Of a stretch of DNA of 64,000 bases, positions 24,785 through 34,318 are shown piece by piece. The translations under genes were made by a program, and so were the position numbers. Position 1 is the first letter of the stretch. Every line of letters starts with the position of its first letter. Where the stretch lies: assembly GCA_007449985.2 (NCBI GenBank), contig VIIQ02000025.1:186001-250000 (forward strand). The letters are read 5' to 3'. The notes beneath the pieces are model-generated. The model worked only from the letters and a program-made list of their open reading frames with translations. It was not told where the DNA came from and did no database searches. The DNA is from Desmodesmus armatus (Eukaryota; Chlorophyta; Chlorophyceae; Sphaeropleales; Scenedesmaceae).

Positions 24785-25676
24785 CCAAACCTGCTGCCGT
24801 CTGAAGTTGCCACGACTGAATCTGTCCCTAAAACCTTAGCCTCAGATGCTGTCCGTTGTGAGCTTGCTTCATGCCGGATGCCGCTGCTGCCATCCGCATA
24901 ATTGAGCTCAGCATGTGCCTGGTCCTACTCTATGTGCCAGGATAATCCAGCATATGCAACAATGGCTGGAGCTGGCAGACCCGAATGCAGTGCTGTTGCT
25001 GCGTTGGATGGCTCGTTATGGGGCATCTGGCTTGGACAAGCTTGTTGTTCCCTGAACAGTAGGTCTGTATTATCTGGCCCCAAGCAGTAGGCATGGGATC
25101 TCGTGCTGCTGCACTAATCAATTATGCTGTGATCACAACACAAGTAGTTTGTCAATCACAAATGATGCTGTGGGTGTCACGCACCGCTCGCACAGCTCAT
25201 TTCCCTACAGCAGACAGAAACAGCAGAAACAGCAGAAAAGGGTTGTGTGATCAAGGCCAGACGGCGATCCGGATGAGCCTAATACTCTACAAACAGCAAT
25301 GTTTACAACATGCTCAAAGCACAATAGGAAACTGCTGCTGCCCTGCTGGCATGCAAGGCAAGCCGAGATGGATGCACCGAGGACATGCAGCTTCCCAGCA
25401 AATCATCGTCTCGCAAAAACGTACAGAAAGCTCTTACTGCGTTCAAAATACATTTATTAATGTGCTCACCAGGATGCAGGCACATGCAAGGAGAATGCGC
25501 CTTTTTCTCTGTGACGTGAGTGGCTCCTCGTCCTCGAGGGGCCCAGGCTCTGTCCTGCTGGCCCATGGGCGAGGTGAGTCAGGAGTGCATGACGCAGGCA
25601 GCAGCTCAATACCAGCGTCCAACAGTTCGTGGGCGTGGTGGCCGTGGGCCCCGTGAGTATCTACCGAGCCCGTCAT
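9257..25676 (-). CDS. POT/NPF proton-coupled oligopeptide or nitrate transporter
   Basis: Fifteen minus-strand exons: 25676-25470, 25204-25185, 24512-24407, 23855-23763, 23142-23016, 22728-22656, 22419-22362, 22113-21933, 21450-21330, 20783-20580, 20248-20132, 19896-19642, 19416-19329, 19156-19002 and 9401-9257. Phases agree throughout, giving 649 residues. The POT proton-coupling motif E-x-x-E-R is in GNELCERLAFYG (about residues 70-80); it is encoded by a 20-base micro-exon plus the next exon. YITPLLGAYLADAVMGRFW, GGIKPCVSSFGGDQF, SSFFNYFYFTINIGAL and FLSGASEVFANIG are all standard blocks of this 12-helix family. It should import peptides, nitrate or related anions with protons; the substrate cannot be read off. 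Residues before about 60 form a hydrophilic, acidic cytosolic leader. A Ser/Asn-rich loop lies near residues 345-370. The last intron is 9.6 kb because of a transposon insertion; without it the intron would be about 240 bp. Exon 12 is more GC-rich than its neighbours. Confidence 0.93.
9480..9549 (+). repeat. Left terminal inverted repeat
   Basis: Begins CACTGGGGGAACGGCC and continues through TTATCGTCGCAT, GGTGGGC, TTGCATGCGTCGTG and AAGAGTCGTGT. It matches the reverse complement of the right end, with scattered substitutions. Confidence 0.85.
9550..9770. repeat. Left subterminal GTCG-rich array
   Basis: Many near-copies of GTCGTG, GCGTCG and GCGAC occur in both orientations. An internal inverted copy of part of the terminal repeat (ACGCCCACCCGACGCCATGC) lies at about 9637-9656. 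Such arrays are transposase binding regions in CACTA elements. Confidence 0.7.
9771..10700. other. Interior of TIR element, left of the LINE
   Basis: No gene recognised. A second CACTGGGGGAG sequence at 10306 resembles the element terminus and may be a remnant of a related insertion, but no matching inverted end was found. Confidence 0.4.
10852..12423 (+). CDS. LINE ORF1 protein
   Basis: 523 residues. The N-terminal 90 residues look coiled-coil forming (QLHQLQQQLAAIGKQVQQLE). They are followed by Pro-, Gln- and Ala-rich low-complexity stretches, including a pure Gln run. The last 90 residues form a compact domain with VEHWLTPSQLSERQGM and a WRWSL motif, resembling the C-terminal nucleic-acid-binding part of plant and algal LINE ORF1 proteins. 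No CCHC zinc knuckle is visible. ORF1 proteins bind the element RNA. The start is the first ATG of the frame; the true start could lie upstream. Its stop overlaps the ORF2 start. Confidence 0.75.
12423..16351 (+). CDS. LINE ORF2: endonuclease-reverse transcriptase, one frame break
   Basis: The first frame (12423-15800, 1125 residues) holds an exonuclease-endonuclease-phosphatase domain: LNV near residue 8, CFLETMW, MGDFNIR near 157 and KDHAAL. The reverse transcriptase follows: FVDFKKAFD near 690, GTRQGSELSPLLFG near 748 and the catalytic MYADD near 792. The protein then continues in the +2 frame (open from about 15716 to 16351), which carries the C-terminal zinc-binding motif CPLCSG...DLQHFIWECPAY. 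A single indel at about 15716-15745 must separate the two frames. ORF2 nicks target DNA and copies the RNA. The ORF1 stop and ORF2 start overlap as TAATG. All catalytic residues I can check are kept. Confidence 0.92.
16647..18404. other. Interior of TIR element, right of the LINE
   Basis: No recognisable gene. Two overlapping open frames of 162 and 168 codons at 17067-17578 have no family resemblance and cannot both be coding; I treat them as chance. No transposase motif seen. Confidence 0.5.
18405..18765. repeat. Right subterminal GTCG/CGAC-rich array
   Basis: Dense CGAC, GCGACG and GTCGC motifs in mixed orientation, mirroring the left array. Typical of the transposase-binding subterminal zones of CACTA elements. 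Confidence 0.7.
18766..18834 (-). repeat. Right terminal inverted repeat
   Basis: Reads ACACGACTCTTACACGACGC ... ATAAGGGCGTTCCCCCAGTG and pairs with the left terminal repeat. It is followed by the target duplication CAG at 18835-18837. Confidence 0.85.
23615..23652 (-). pseudogene. Copy of POT exon 4 3' end with donor
   Basis: CTCACCACAAAGTAGATG and GGCTGAACACCAGGAT repeat the end of exon 4 and its donor at 23757-23791. A perfect 13-base inverted repeat (TGAACACCAGGAT at 23664-23676, its complement at 23688-23700) lies beside it, made of the same sequence. Confidence 0.88.
23948..24210 (-). pseudogene. Two copies of POT exon 3 3' end
   Basis: The segment ACCGTTGCCTTCCAGACCTG CAGCAGCTGTGAGGCCT at the end of exon 3 (24404-24440) recurs at 24153-24190 with its donor. 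A more diverged copy is at about 23950-23995. The unit is about 210-250 bp. The 24153 copy keeps a perfect donor context but no acceptor. Confidence 0.88.
25185..25204 (-). other. 20-base micro-exon of the POT gene
   Basis: Flanked by CTGTAG on its 5' side and GTGCGT on its 3' side (gene strand), it encodes GNELCE plus two bases of Arg. Without it the conserved E-x-x-E-R proton motif is lost and the flanking exons (phase 0 and phase 2) do not fit. It is counted in the transporter model above. Confidence 0.88.
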
Positions 25677-27975
25677 TGTTGCGGAAACAGCATTGCGGCA
25701 CAGCTTCGGGACAGCGTGATGGGATGTCTGTATGCGGGAACTAACGATGAGTCACAGAAACCGGTCCGACTTCTGGGACGGACAGATGTAGATTTCCATT
25801 GCACAGCAACTACTGATGATGTTGTTGGTTCTGACGTAATATTGCAACATACGTGACAGCGAGGTGCGTGATAATCAGTACTCAGGCTGACATGGCGGGA
25901 AGCTGCGGGGTGTTTACATACGGCCAGCCCTGCTGTTGATGGCACTCAAATGTCTTCCAGCGACGTCAATCTCTTGAAAGTGAGGCTGTTACGTGGTGAC
26001 TGCTCAGGCTGCCAGGCCCATGACACCTGAATGTAACCCTCACTGCCATCTGGCTTTCACAGCCTGGCAGTAAAACTCTGCACAAAATATTGCAATATAT
26101 ATTGCCACCATGTATATACCCCAAAACGTTTCCCAACACTTCTCTGTCCCTTTTCACTGATGCAGTGTTGGCAACACTGCCGGCATATGTTCTGTAGGCA
26201 CCGCCGCACTCAGTGACTGTTGGGGTTGGCGAGAGTAGTCAGGGGCGGCTGATATTGTTACAGCGCGTGTAGTGACCAAGGCTCAAGAGGTGCCTGTGTA
26301 TGCCACGCAATGCTACTGAGTCACAAAGCTCCTCCCTCCCTCTCACTCAACTACGTACATGCATTAGTCAGCTTACAAGCATTGGCCAAGTGGCTAAGAT
26401 CGGTCCGCCAGCATTGACAACAGGACATCCTGCCCAGCACTGCTACTAGCAGCCTGCCGTGCAGCGATTTGCCAAAGGGCTTGGGGCACACCACGGCACA
26501 CCACGGCACTCACACTGGAGCCAGACTGAAGCATGACAATAAACAGCGGCCGCCTAGTGTAAGCACACGTCACAGTGACAAGTCGCTGGCATGGCCACCA
26601 ACCATGCCACAGATTTGCCGTAGTCGTTGATGCCTCTGGCGCTGTAGCAACACTTCAAGTGATGTATAGCCACCAGCTGTTGGCAATCTACCGAGTCTGT
26701 CAATGGCCCTGGTCATGCCAGCCTGGCATCATACATGCCGCGCGCCGATCTTGGCAATGCCTTGGAACCCACTCAATGAGCACACATGTTTACCGGTGTG
26801 ATGCGACAGCAGCGCCACACCATGTCATCTTTGGCACCTATGGCAGGCTGCTAAGAGCACTGCTCTGAGAGCATCTCTGCTACCCTGTCATCCTCCATCA
26901 TGTACGACAACACACGGCTTGCAACAGCAACACAGGCCTTGTGCTTAGTCGGCCGTACGCTGTCGACCTCCCTTGGCAGCCCTGGCTGCTGCCAGTTGGT
27001 CAGGTCAGCTACACGTAGCCTAGGCTCGGAGCCTCATAGCACTCTCCTCATGCTGCACGCTCGGCATTCAATTGGCATACACTCTATTACCATGCATTTG
27101 AGGTAGCGAACCCGGCCGCCTCATGTCAAACAGCTAGCTGGCACTCGGTCAAACAAGTACAAGTCGCCTCATGACAAACCCTAAGGCGGCACACACAACC
27201 ACGCAACCCAGCACATCTTGCTAGGCCAGTAGGCTACAAATAGGTGCCTCAACCCTGCTTGTAACGCCATGTCAGAGTACCATTGAGTCTGTCCCTGTGG
27301 TTGCACAACAGCCAATGCTATGAATGTGGCAAGCAACACCATTTTCAGTATTCGAGTGCAACACATGTGTCAATTGACTGGATCATGGGCTCTGTCAGCA
27401 TTTTAAGTGCCGTTTGCAGCTGCACCAATGCTGGCAGCACCTCCCCTGCGCGGCTGTCAGCCTGCCGCTAACAATGACAAAAGCTGCAGCCATGCCATGT
27501 TATACGGCGTATGTGCATGGGGTGGATCTCACAAGATGTGATAATGTCTGCTGCTGAGGGCAGTAGCCTGAGCAACGGCAGCAGCAGCTGTGCGAGGCAG
27601 ATGCGCTAACTACAAAGTCCTAGCAATGCAGCTTGATCTATCAGTATCGCTGCTCCTAGCAGCTTGGGCGGGTGCTGGTAGATGGTATGTTCACAGTTCC
27701 CAGCGCCGGCGCCTTGCCTGAATTGTGAGCAAAGAGTGAGCGGTGCTCCAACACGCTACAATCAAAGAACTAGACAGCTACAACAAAGAAAATAGCCAGC
27801 CGTGACGTCGAGTTTGGACGCTACATCCTAGCCCTCCAGGCGGCATACCACACGTATGCTGCAGTGGCTTCGTCACAGAGTCACATCGGACACCCTCACA
27901 CTCCAGCAAGGCTTGGCAACGAAAGCACGAGCGTGCAATCCGCCACTGATTCCGACTCCTCAAGGCAGACAGACA
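25677..27975. other. Intergenic, upstream of POT and downstream of the DOMON gene
   Basis: 2.3 kb with no gene recognised on either strand. Both neighbours are on the minus strand, so the right part should hold the 3' UTR of the DOMON/b561 gene and the left part the POT promoter. Open frames up to about 97 codons have no family resemblance. Confidence 0.55.
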
Positions 27976-29032
27976 TTAAACGGTGCGGATTTGCGAGGGA
28001 GTGCTGCCCGTTAGGCGCGGCGACCGCCCGCCGAGTAGTGATGTCAGGCCAGAGAATCCGGACCGTGGCGACAGATGAAATATTTCAGCTTGGTCGCTGG
28101 TTGTGGCGCGACCACCGATTGCCAGCGCTTGTGCGAGCGCCTGCTCGGTCGTCGAGCTGCCGCGGGTCGTGAGATCTACCTGGGCACCGGCCTTTGCGGG
28201 GCCCAGTTTCTGTGAGGCCGTGTCGCTGAGTACGTCGTCGTCCCAACAGCAGACCTGCACGGGTACAAAACACATAGCACAGTCAAAAAAGCGGGATCAT
28301 CATCAAGGCTTTTGCGCCATCCAGCGAGTTCCACAAGCTCGGGAGGTCACTGCTTGTGTACAGTTGGGTCACACCACAAACGCTGTATGCGCTGATGCAC
28401 CGTATCGCCGTGCTTACACACTCGGGCCCACAACAACTTCGTATGTACACTGAGCGCATGCCATCCAGTGCTGGTGATTCTGTATCAAGCAGCGTGTCTG
28501 CCTCACCTCCCTGACGCGCCTCATGCGAGGTATCTCCAGCATCATACCCAGCAACAGCAGACCGCCCAGGCTGCATGCCGCTGGCAGCAGCCACAGCAGC
28601 CAGGGCATGCCAAGCAGGTCCCGCATCAGGAAGGTGCCCAGCACACAGTTGGCGCCACCTGCACGCAAATTGCATCTCCACACAGTGACTCGACTGTTTA
28701 GATTGTTTTTGGTGTGCAAGCGTATGATCTTGTTCCATGATAAGACATACGTGGTGAGTTGACTTGTCAGTTGAATTTGCGCCCACCACCATGGCAAGCT
28801 GTCACTACTTGGGGTTCAACAAGCACCCAGACAGAGCTGCCCCACACATCCACCCTCCCTGCCAGAGGAGGCCAAGGGAGGCCTGAGGAACACGGTAATG
28901 CCCACCTGCTGCCACTGTTGCCCAGCCCCACATGCTGTGCATCATCCTCCAGCTGCTCCTGTGCTGCACGGGGATGCACACACGCAGCACACCAAGCAGC
29001 AGCTGCACACCAACCATGGCCATCACACCTGC

Positions 29033-29078
<46 letters not shown>

Positions 29079-30071
29079 CAGAGGATTACCTCCTGACATC
29101 CTCAGACCGCCCTCCACCATAGTCCTCCATACACCCCCCATATGCAAGCCGGTTGCATAGGGGCCCTGTCAATGCACCAGCACAACCCTGTATTGCACAC
29201 CCACCCGGTGGGCAGTATGCCCCATTCAAACGCAGACACAAACCCACCTGTTCCCAGTTCGCAGTGTGGTGCGTACATCAGGTGCCTGTCAAAGCCCAGG
29301 CTGTGCTTCCTGAACCACAGCAGCATGGCCATCACATAGCTGCCAATGGCTGCAGCACAGCCCAGCAGCTGCAGCAGCAGGTGGAAGACAAACCAGCCAC
29401 CACCAGCCTTGGAGTCGTAGGGCTGGGCAGGAGGCAACAGCAGCAGCGGCAACAGCAGCAGCAGCAGCAGCAGCATGAGGAGGCAGGTGATGCAGTGCGG
29501 TGGGGCCTGGGCAATCAGACCTGGGGCTGCTTCCAAGATTCTTGGGCACACAAACGGGAAATCAAGACACGAATGCACACCTTCAGAGAGGCTTCCTGCT
29601 GCTTGCCCCCCTCCCCCACCCACCCACACGCAGACACACACTCCTTTCGTGCCACTGCCAGCCCCCCTGTCACACATATTGACACACCTGGTCAGATGGT
29701 GTGAACATCCACCTGTGTCGTGCGATGAGTCCCGCCAGGGGCATGAACAGGCAGAAGGCGGCAATCATGGCGGCCGCATGGGCGATGTGCATGATGGACT
29801 TGGACTTGACTGCTGTGGCGTCATGCTTGTTCAGCACAGCGTGCTGACCTGCAGCAACAATGCAGTTTGACAGTGCAGCGTTTGAAGGAAGGGCGGAGAA
29901 TCACGTAGCACCCCTCCCCTGCTGGTCATGCAAGCAAGATCCAACTGATAGGCCTGTCAGTACAAACCCCCTGGTCAGTGTGTTGATGCACCCGAAACCC
30001 ACTGGAAAGGTACAGTGCGCAAGTGCCTGTCCTGGTCAATAACCATTTACGAGCATAATAGCCCGCCATCA

Positions 30072-30154
<83 letters not shown>

Positions 30155-30231
30155 GCTGCTGCCGCTGCTGCCGCTGCTGCCGCTGCTGCCGCTGCTGCCG
30201 CTGCTGCCGCTGCCGCTGCTGCCGCTGCTGC

Positions 30232-30291
<60 letters not shown>

Positions 30292-33200
30292 GAGTACATG
30301 ACTTCAGATACATCACACCCACCTGAGAGCATGTTGATGATGAGTGAGCCGTCCTTGTCATGCCTCTCAGCAAAGCTGTCCACACTGTGGGAGGACCAGA
30401 TCACAGGAACCACTGAACAAGGGAAACGAATGCAAGGGGGGGGGGGGGGGCGCAAAGGGGAGAGGACGGGATGAGTCTTTGTGAGTGTGTTTTGTGAGTG
30501 CAGAGGGCAGGGTGTGGAAGGCAGGTGACAGGAGGTGGATTGAGCGTGATTCTGGGACTGGTCTGACAGTGCTGGTGCTGTAAGTACACCACTTCCCCAA
30601 CACCCTTGGTACTCGACGTTGTGTACAGACACACAAAAGATGCAGCCGCTGTAGCAGCTACAACAATGCACTTAGACCATTTGCCCCAAGTCCGCATCAC
30701 CTCACCCCCCTGCTTCATACTCACTGGAAGGATCCAGGTTTGGCACCAGGGATGCCTTAGCCAGGGCCTGGCGCGAGAAGCAGACGGTCAGTGTTCCGCT
30801 GCTGCTGCTCTTGTGGCGCCTGACAGCCCCCAGGGCGTGGGCCCAGCCAGGTGCTGGCTTGATGCCGCCTGCGTGCTGGGCGGTCAGCCTGTAGGAGTGA
30901 ACCTGTGTGTGGTGTTTGTGGGGAGTTGAAGAGCAGGTGAGAAGGGGTTTAGGGACAATCGGCACCAGCCTGCTAGGGGGCGATTACGTCCCACCAAGCT
31001 CACAAGCACGACCAGTAAGGAACGACAGTGCCAAACCCAAACAAGAGCCTTCTCAAGTACGGGTGATGCCCTTGTTTTCCATGCAGCACTCACCTTGACA
31101 GTGCCTGTTGCATTGTCCAGCCGTCCAATGACTGCATCAGCCGGCACCATGCGGCCAGGAGCAAGGGGGAAGCCAAGACCCACAAAGCCCTGCACAACAA
31201 CAACACAGCAACATGTGAGCTGTGCTTGGCTGCCGCAGCCAGTATCAGTTGTGGCAGACCTGGCAGAGGGTGCAAAGTGCTCTAGCAGTCACCAGCAATC
31301 GGCAAGTGGGATGGGGGGTGCAGGGGAGGGGGGGGCTGCACCGGTGCAGACAACGTCATCAAAGGAAAGGGGTGGGGCGCAAGGCACAGCTGCTTGTGTC
31401 CCGTGTGGCCCACCTGCTGGCCAGTCTCGATGGCGAAGTGCATCAAGCTGCTCGAGTTCCGCGCGACCCTCTCCAGCGTGGTTTTGTTGGTGCAGACGTT
31501 GACTGGCGGATGCCCGCCATAGGTGTAGTGAACGACCACTCCCGCAGCCACGCTGATACTGCACTGATAGCCCAGGTTTGAGGGCGTGCACATTCGAGAC
31601 GACCTCTCAAGCCCGGGAATGGCGCCAGGGCTCCCGCCCACGCCCACGGGTTGGTTGACCGCGAAAAAGAGCGGACCGGCTGCCGAATCTGCTGCTTCTG
31701 CCGTCAGGTTGGTTGCAACTGCCAAGCTGTCGAGGATCGTCTGGTTGATCTTGGGCGGGGCGGGGAAGTCGACGGGGTTTTGGCTGTCGGCCTTGCACTT
31801 GCTGTACCCTGGACACTTGCTGAGGGGCAGGATAGTAAAGCCTGAAGAGCCCTTGAGCCAAGCGCCAGAGGAGTTTGTGGCAGTAGTGACCTTCACCTCG
31901 ACACGACCTGCATTGAATTGCACCACACCACCAGCAGGCAACACAACAGTTTATGCAGGCAAACTCAGCATGAAGGGTAGGGCTGCCAAGGATGCGTTGA
32001 ATCAAGACAGAGTGTTGGATCAACCCCACATTGTTATGCCACCCTGTTGCAAGCTCGCACTCATGGCACAGCATAACGATGGTGCTCGGAGCGTCAGCAC
32101 CACTGCTGGTGCGTTGGCTTTCTAACGAGCAGCTGCCGCACATGATGATCATCTGGGCAGCTCGACAGCTGCTGCGTGCCATGCGCTATCCACTATTGCG
32201 ATCGCCACCCACCATGCACGCAGCCTGTCCATTTTCATGTCCAGGAGCCCAGGCTGACCCTGGCCCCAGCTGCTGGTTGCAGTGTGTCATACAGCTGTGT
32301 CATACAGTGCAAGCTTCATGTCAGGCCTGTAGTGCCCTTGTGCGTGGATGCACCCTGAGTCACAATCTGCATCACTCACCCAGCAAGCTGCAGGGCACCT
32401 CCCACTTTGACTTGAGGCTGGTCACCAGTTCAGTGCCTGCTGTGGTCATGGCATTCGTGCTGGGGAGGAACATCACAGCACAGAGAAGGGCACAGCATGT
32501 GACAGCGTGTCACAGGGCAACAGCACCAGCAATTCATGGCGAGACGGTTGACAATTGAATCTCTTGTCCAATGCGTAGCGAGTTGAAGCCTGTATACCAG
32601 CCATGTATGCAGATGTATGCAAGGATGGCTGCTGCAGCGGGCCGTGCTGTTGTGCCACCATGAATGATGACATGCGCATGTCAACAAAGCCATCTTTCAT
32701 GCGGCATAGGTTCTACAGCAGCATCATTTGTGCAGCACATTGCATGTGTACTCAGCTGCTTGTGTGCTGTACAGCTGCAGCTGCCTCTGCTGCCTCTGCC
32801 TCTGCTGCTGCTTCTGCCTCTGCCTCTGCTGCTGCTTCTGCACCGCTGCTGCTGTCACTACTGCTGCAGCTGCGCTTGTCGCTGCGGCTGCTGTTCGGGT
32901 GGCTATACAACCTTGCCGTAAGCTTGCAGCGGTTGTTTTTGGTTTGGCAAGGCCCCACCACTTGCTGTTTCTGGTTGACAGCAGGTTGCATGGTGCTGAC
33001 CGACCAGCGGAGTCAACTGGCGTTTCATGCTTTGCGCTTCTCAGCACGCATACTTTGCTGGTCAAGGGAATTGCTTTGGAGCTTCAAAGCACATGTGTAC
33101 CCACACCGACTCAGTCAACTGGTTCCCATGGAATTTTCAGCGTCGCATCTGCATCTGCTGCTGCTGCTGCTGCTGCAGTGCTGCCGCTGCTGCCGTGCTG

Positions 33201-34318
33201 CCGCTGCTGCTGCCGCTGCCGCTGCTGCTGCCGCTGCCGCTGCTGCTGCCGCTGCCGCTGCCGCTGCCGCTGCTGCTGCCGCTGCCGCTGCTGCTGCCGC
33301 TGCCGCTGCTGCTGCCGCTGCCGCCGTTGCTGCCGCTGACGCTGCTGCTGTCGCTGCGGCTGCCGCTGACGCTGCTGCTGTCGCTGCGGCTGCTGCTGCC
33401 GCTGCTGCTGTCGCTGCGGCTGCTGCTGCCGCTGCTGCTGTCGCTGCGGCTGCTGCTGCCGCTGCTGTCGCTACGGCTGCTGCTGCCGCTGCTGCTGTCG
33501 CTGCGGCTGCTGCTGCCGCTGCCGCTGCCGCTGCTGCTGCCGCTGCTGCTGCTGCTGCTGCTGCTGCTGCCGCTGCCGCTGCTGCCAGCCGCCCACTCAC
33601 CATCCTGCCACATTTGCGTCTGTGAGTGTGCCTCCAGATATAGTCATGAGCGCTGACCTGTGGTCGCCTCCAAAATGTGCTGTGAGGGTGTAACTCTCGC
33701 CTGGACACACCTCCTTGAAAGCCAGGCCATTCTTCCTGGCTGTGACTGTGATATCACTGCATGGGGCATTGACACGACATATCCGACACAACCGATGCAC
33801 AGAGCTTAGAGTGTGAGAGCAGCCATTAGAAGGCCTGATGGATCTTCTGAACATTGAACTCTGCTTTGCTTCACATAGGCCCGTTGATTGCAGTGTGTCA
33901 TGCCACTGCGTGCTGCTTGGCCACCCTGTGCTGTAAGCAGCAACGGCTGCCCTCTTCTGCTCAGTTCGATGATTGCTTCATACGAATAGCTTTATGCTGA
34001 ATTACTAGGGTTTCAGCATGCCATGTCAAGTGGATAGCCACTGCATACCCCCTGCTGCACCAGGTTTGCACACCACTCAAGAGCAGCAGTACACTTGAAC
34101 ACTACATGGGACAGCACCCCAGGTGTGCACACTACCCACGCGTCAACTACTCACGGGTCAATTTCAGGCTTTAAATGACCTCCTGCGGCTTTGCTGGGGT
34201 GCTCCGTGCATGTGCGGGCAATTCTGCGCTCGTGGAAATATGTTGGGTGGGCCAGGACGCTGGACAGGCTGGCCGCTAACATAAACAGTAAAACGAAAGA
34301 CGTCTGCATATTCAACAT
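27976..34318 (-). CDS. Reeler-like/DOMON/cytochrome b561 redox membrane protein
   Basis: Twelve minus-strand exons: 34318-34155, 33756-33601, 32459-32380, 31907-31414, 31189-31094, 30902-30725, 30412-30323, 29848-29688, 29422-29248, 29028-28906, 28658-28507 and 28254-27976; 715 residues, all phases consistent. A signal peptide (residues 1-23, ending SVLA) is followed by a Cys-containing Reeler-like region. A Pro/Cys/Asn-rich linker and a DOMON fold follow (GFVGLGFPLAPGRMVPADAV, about 299-320, through VPVIWSSHS near 392). The cytochrome b561 core spans about 425-600. Haem ligands line up as MHIAH (His440/443), FVFHLLLQ (His487), APHCELG (His526) and MMHSMWGW (His562). Such proteins carry electrons across the plasma membrane, for example for ferric or ascorbate reduction. 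The GC-rich C-tail (623-715) is cytosolic and unrecognised. Introns 2 and 7 hold large triplet arrays. Confidence 0.93.
30074..30291. repeat. Long CTG/CAG and CTGCCG array
   Basis: About 218 bp of nearly pure CTG with a central block of alternating CTG and CCG. It lies in intron 7 of the DOMON/b561 gene, where the transcript would read CAG. It is the longest triplet tract in the window. Confidence 0.97.
33160..33592. repeat. GCTGCC-type minisatellite
   Basis: About 430 bp of imperfect GCTGCC, GCTGCT and GCTGTC units, immediately beside the donor of exon 2 of the DOMON/b561 gene (intron 2). A higher-order unit of about 33-42 bp (GACGCTGCTGCTGTCGCTGC) recurs in the middle. Confidence 0.95.

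Noticed and set aside
29713..29848. Shorter end for DOMON exon 8 (donor after ARHR at 29713)
   Set aside because: It leaves phase 2, which does not fit the next exon; the donor after 29688 gives phase 0 and a family-like RWMFTPSDQPYDSK junction.
30015..30671. Poly-Leu, poly-Ser and poly-Gln frames over the CTG array
   Set aside because: Repeat translation only; the tract lies in an intron of the DOMON/b561 gene.
32603..33708. Long Ala, Ser or Leu homopolymer frames over the GCTGCC array
   Set aside because: They are translations of a repeat in an intron; the DOMON exons on either side splice over it in phase.
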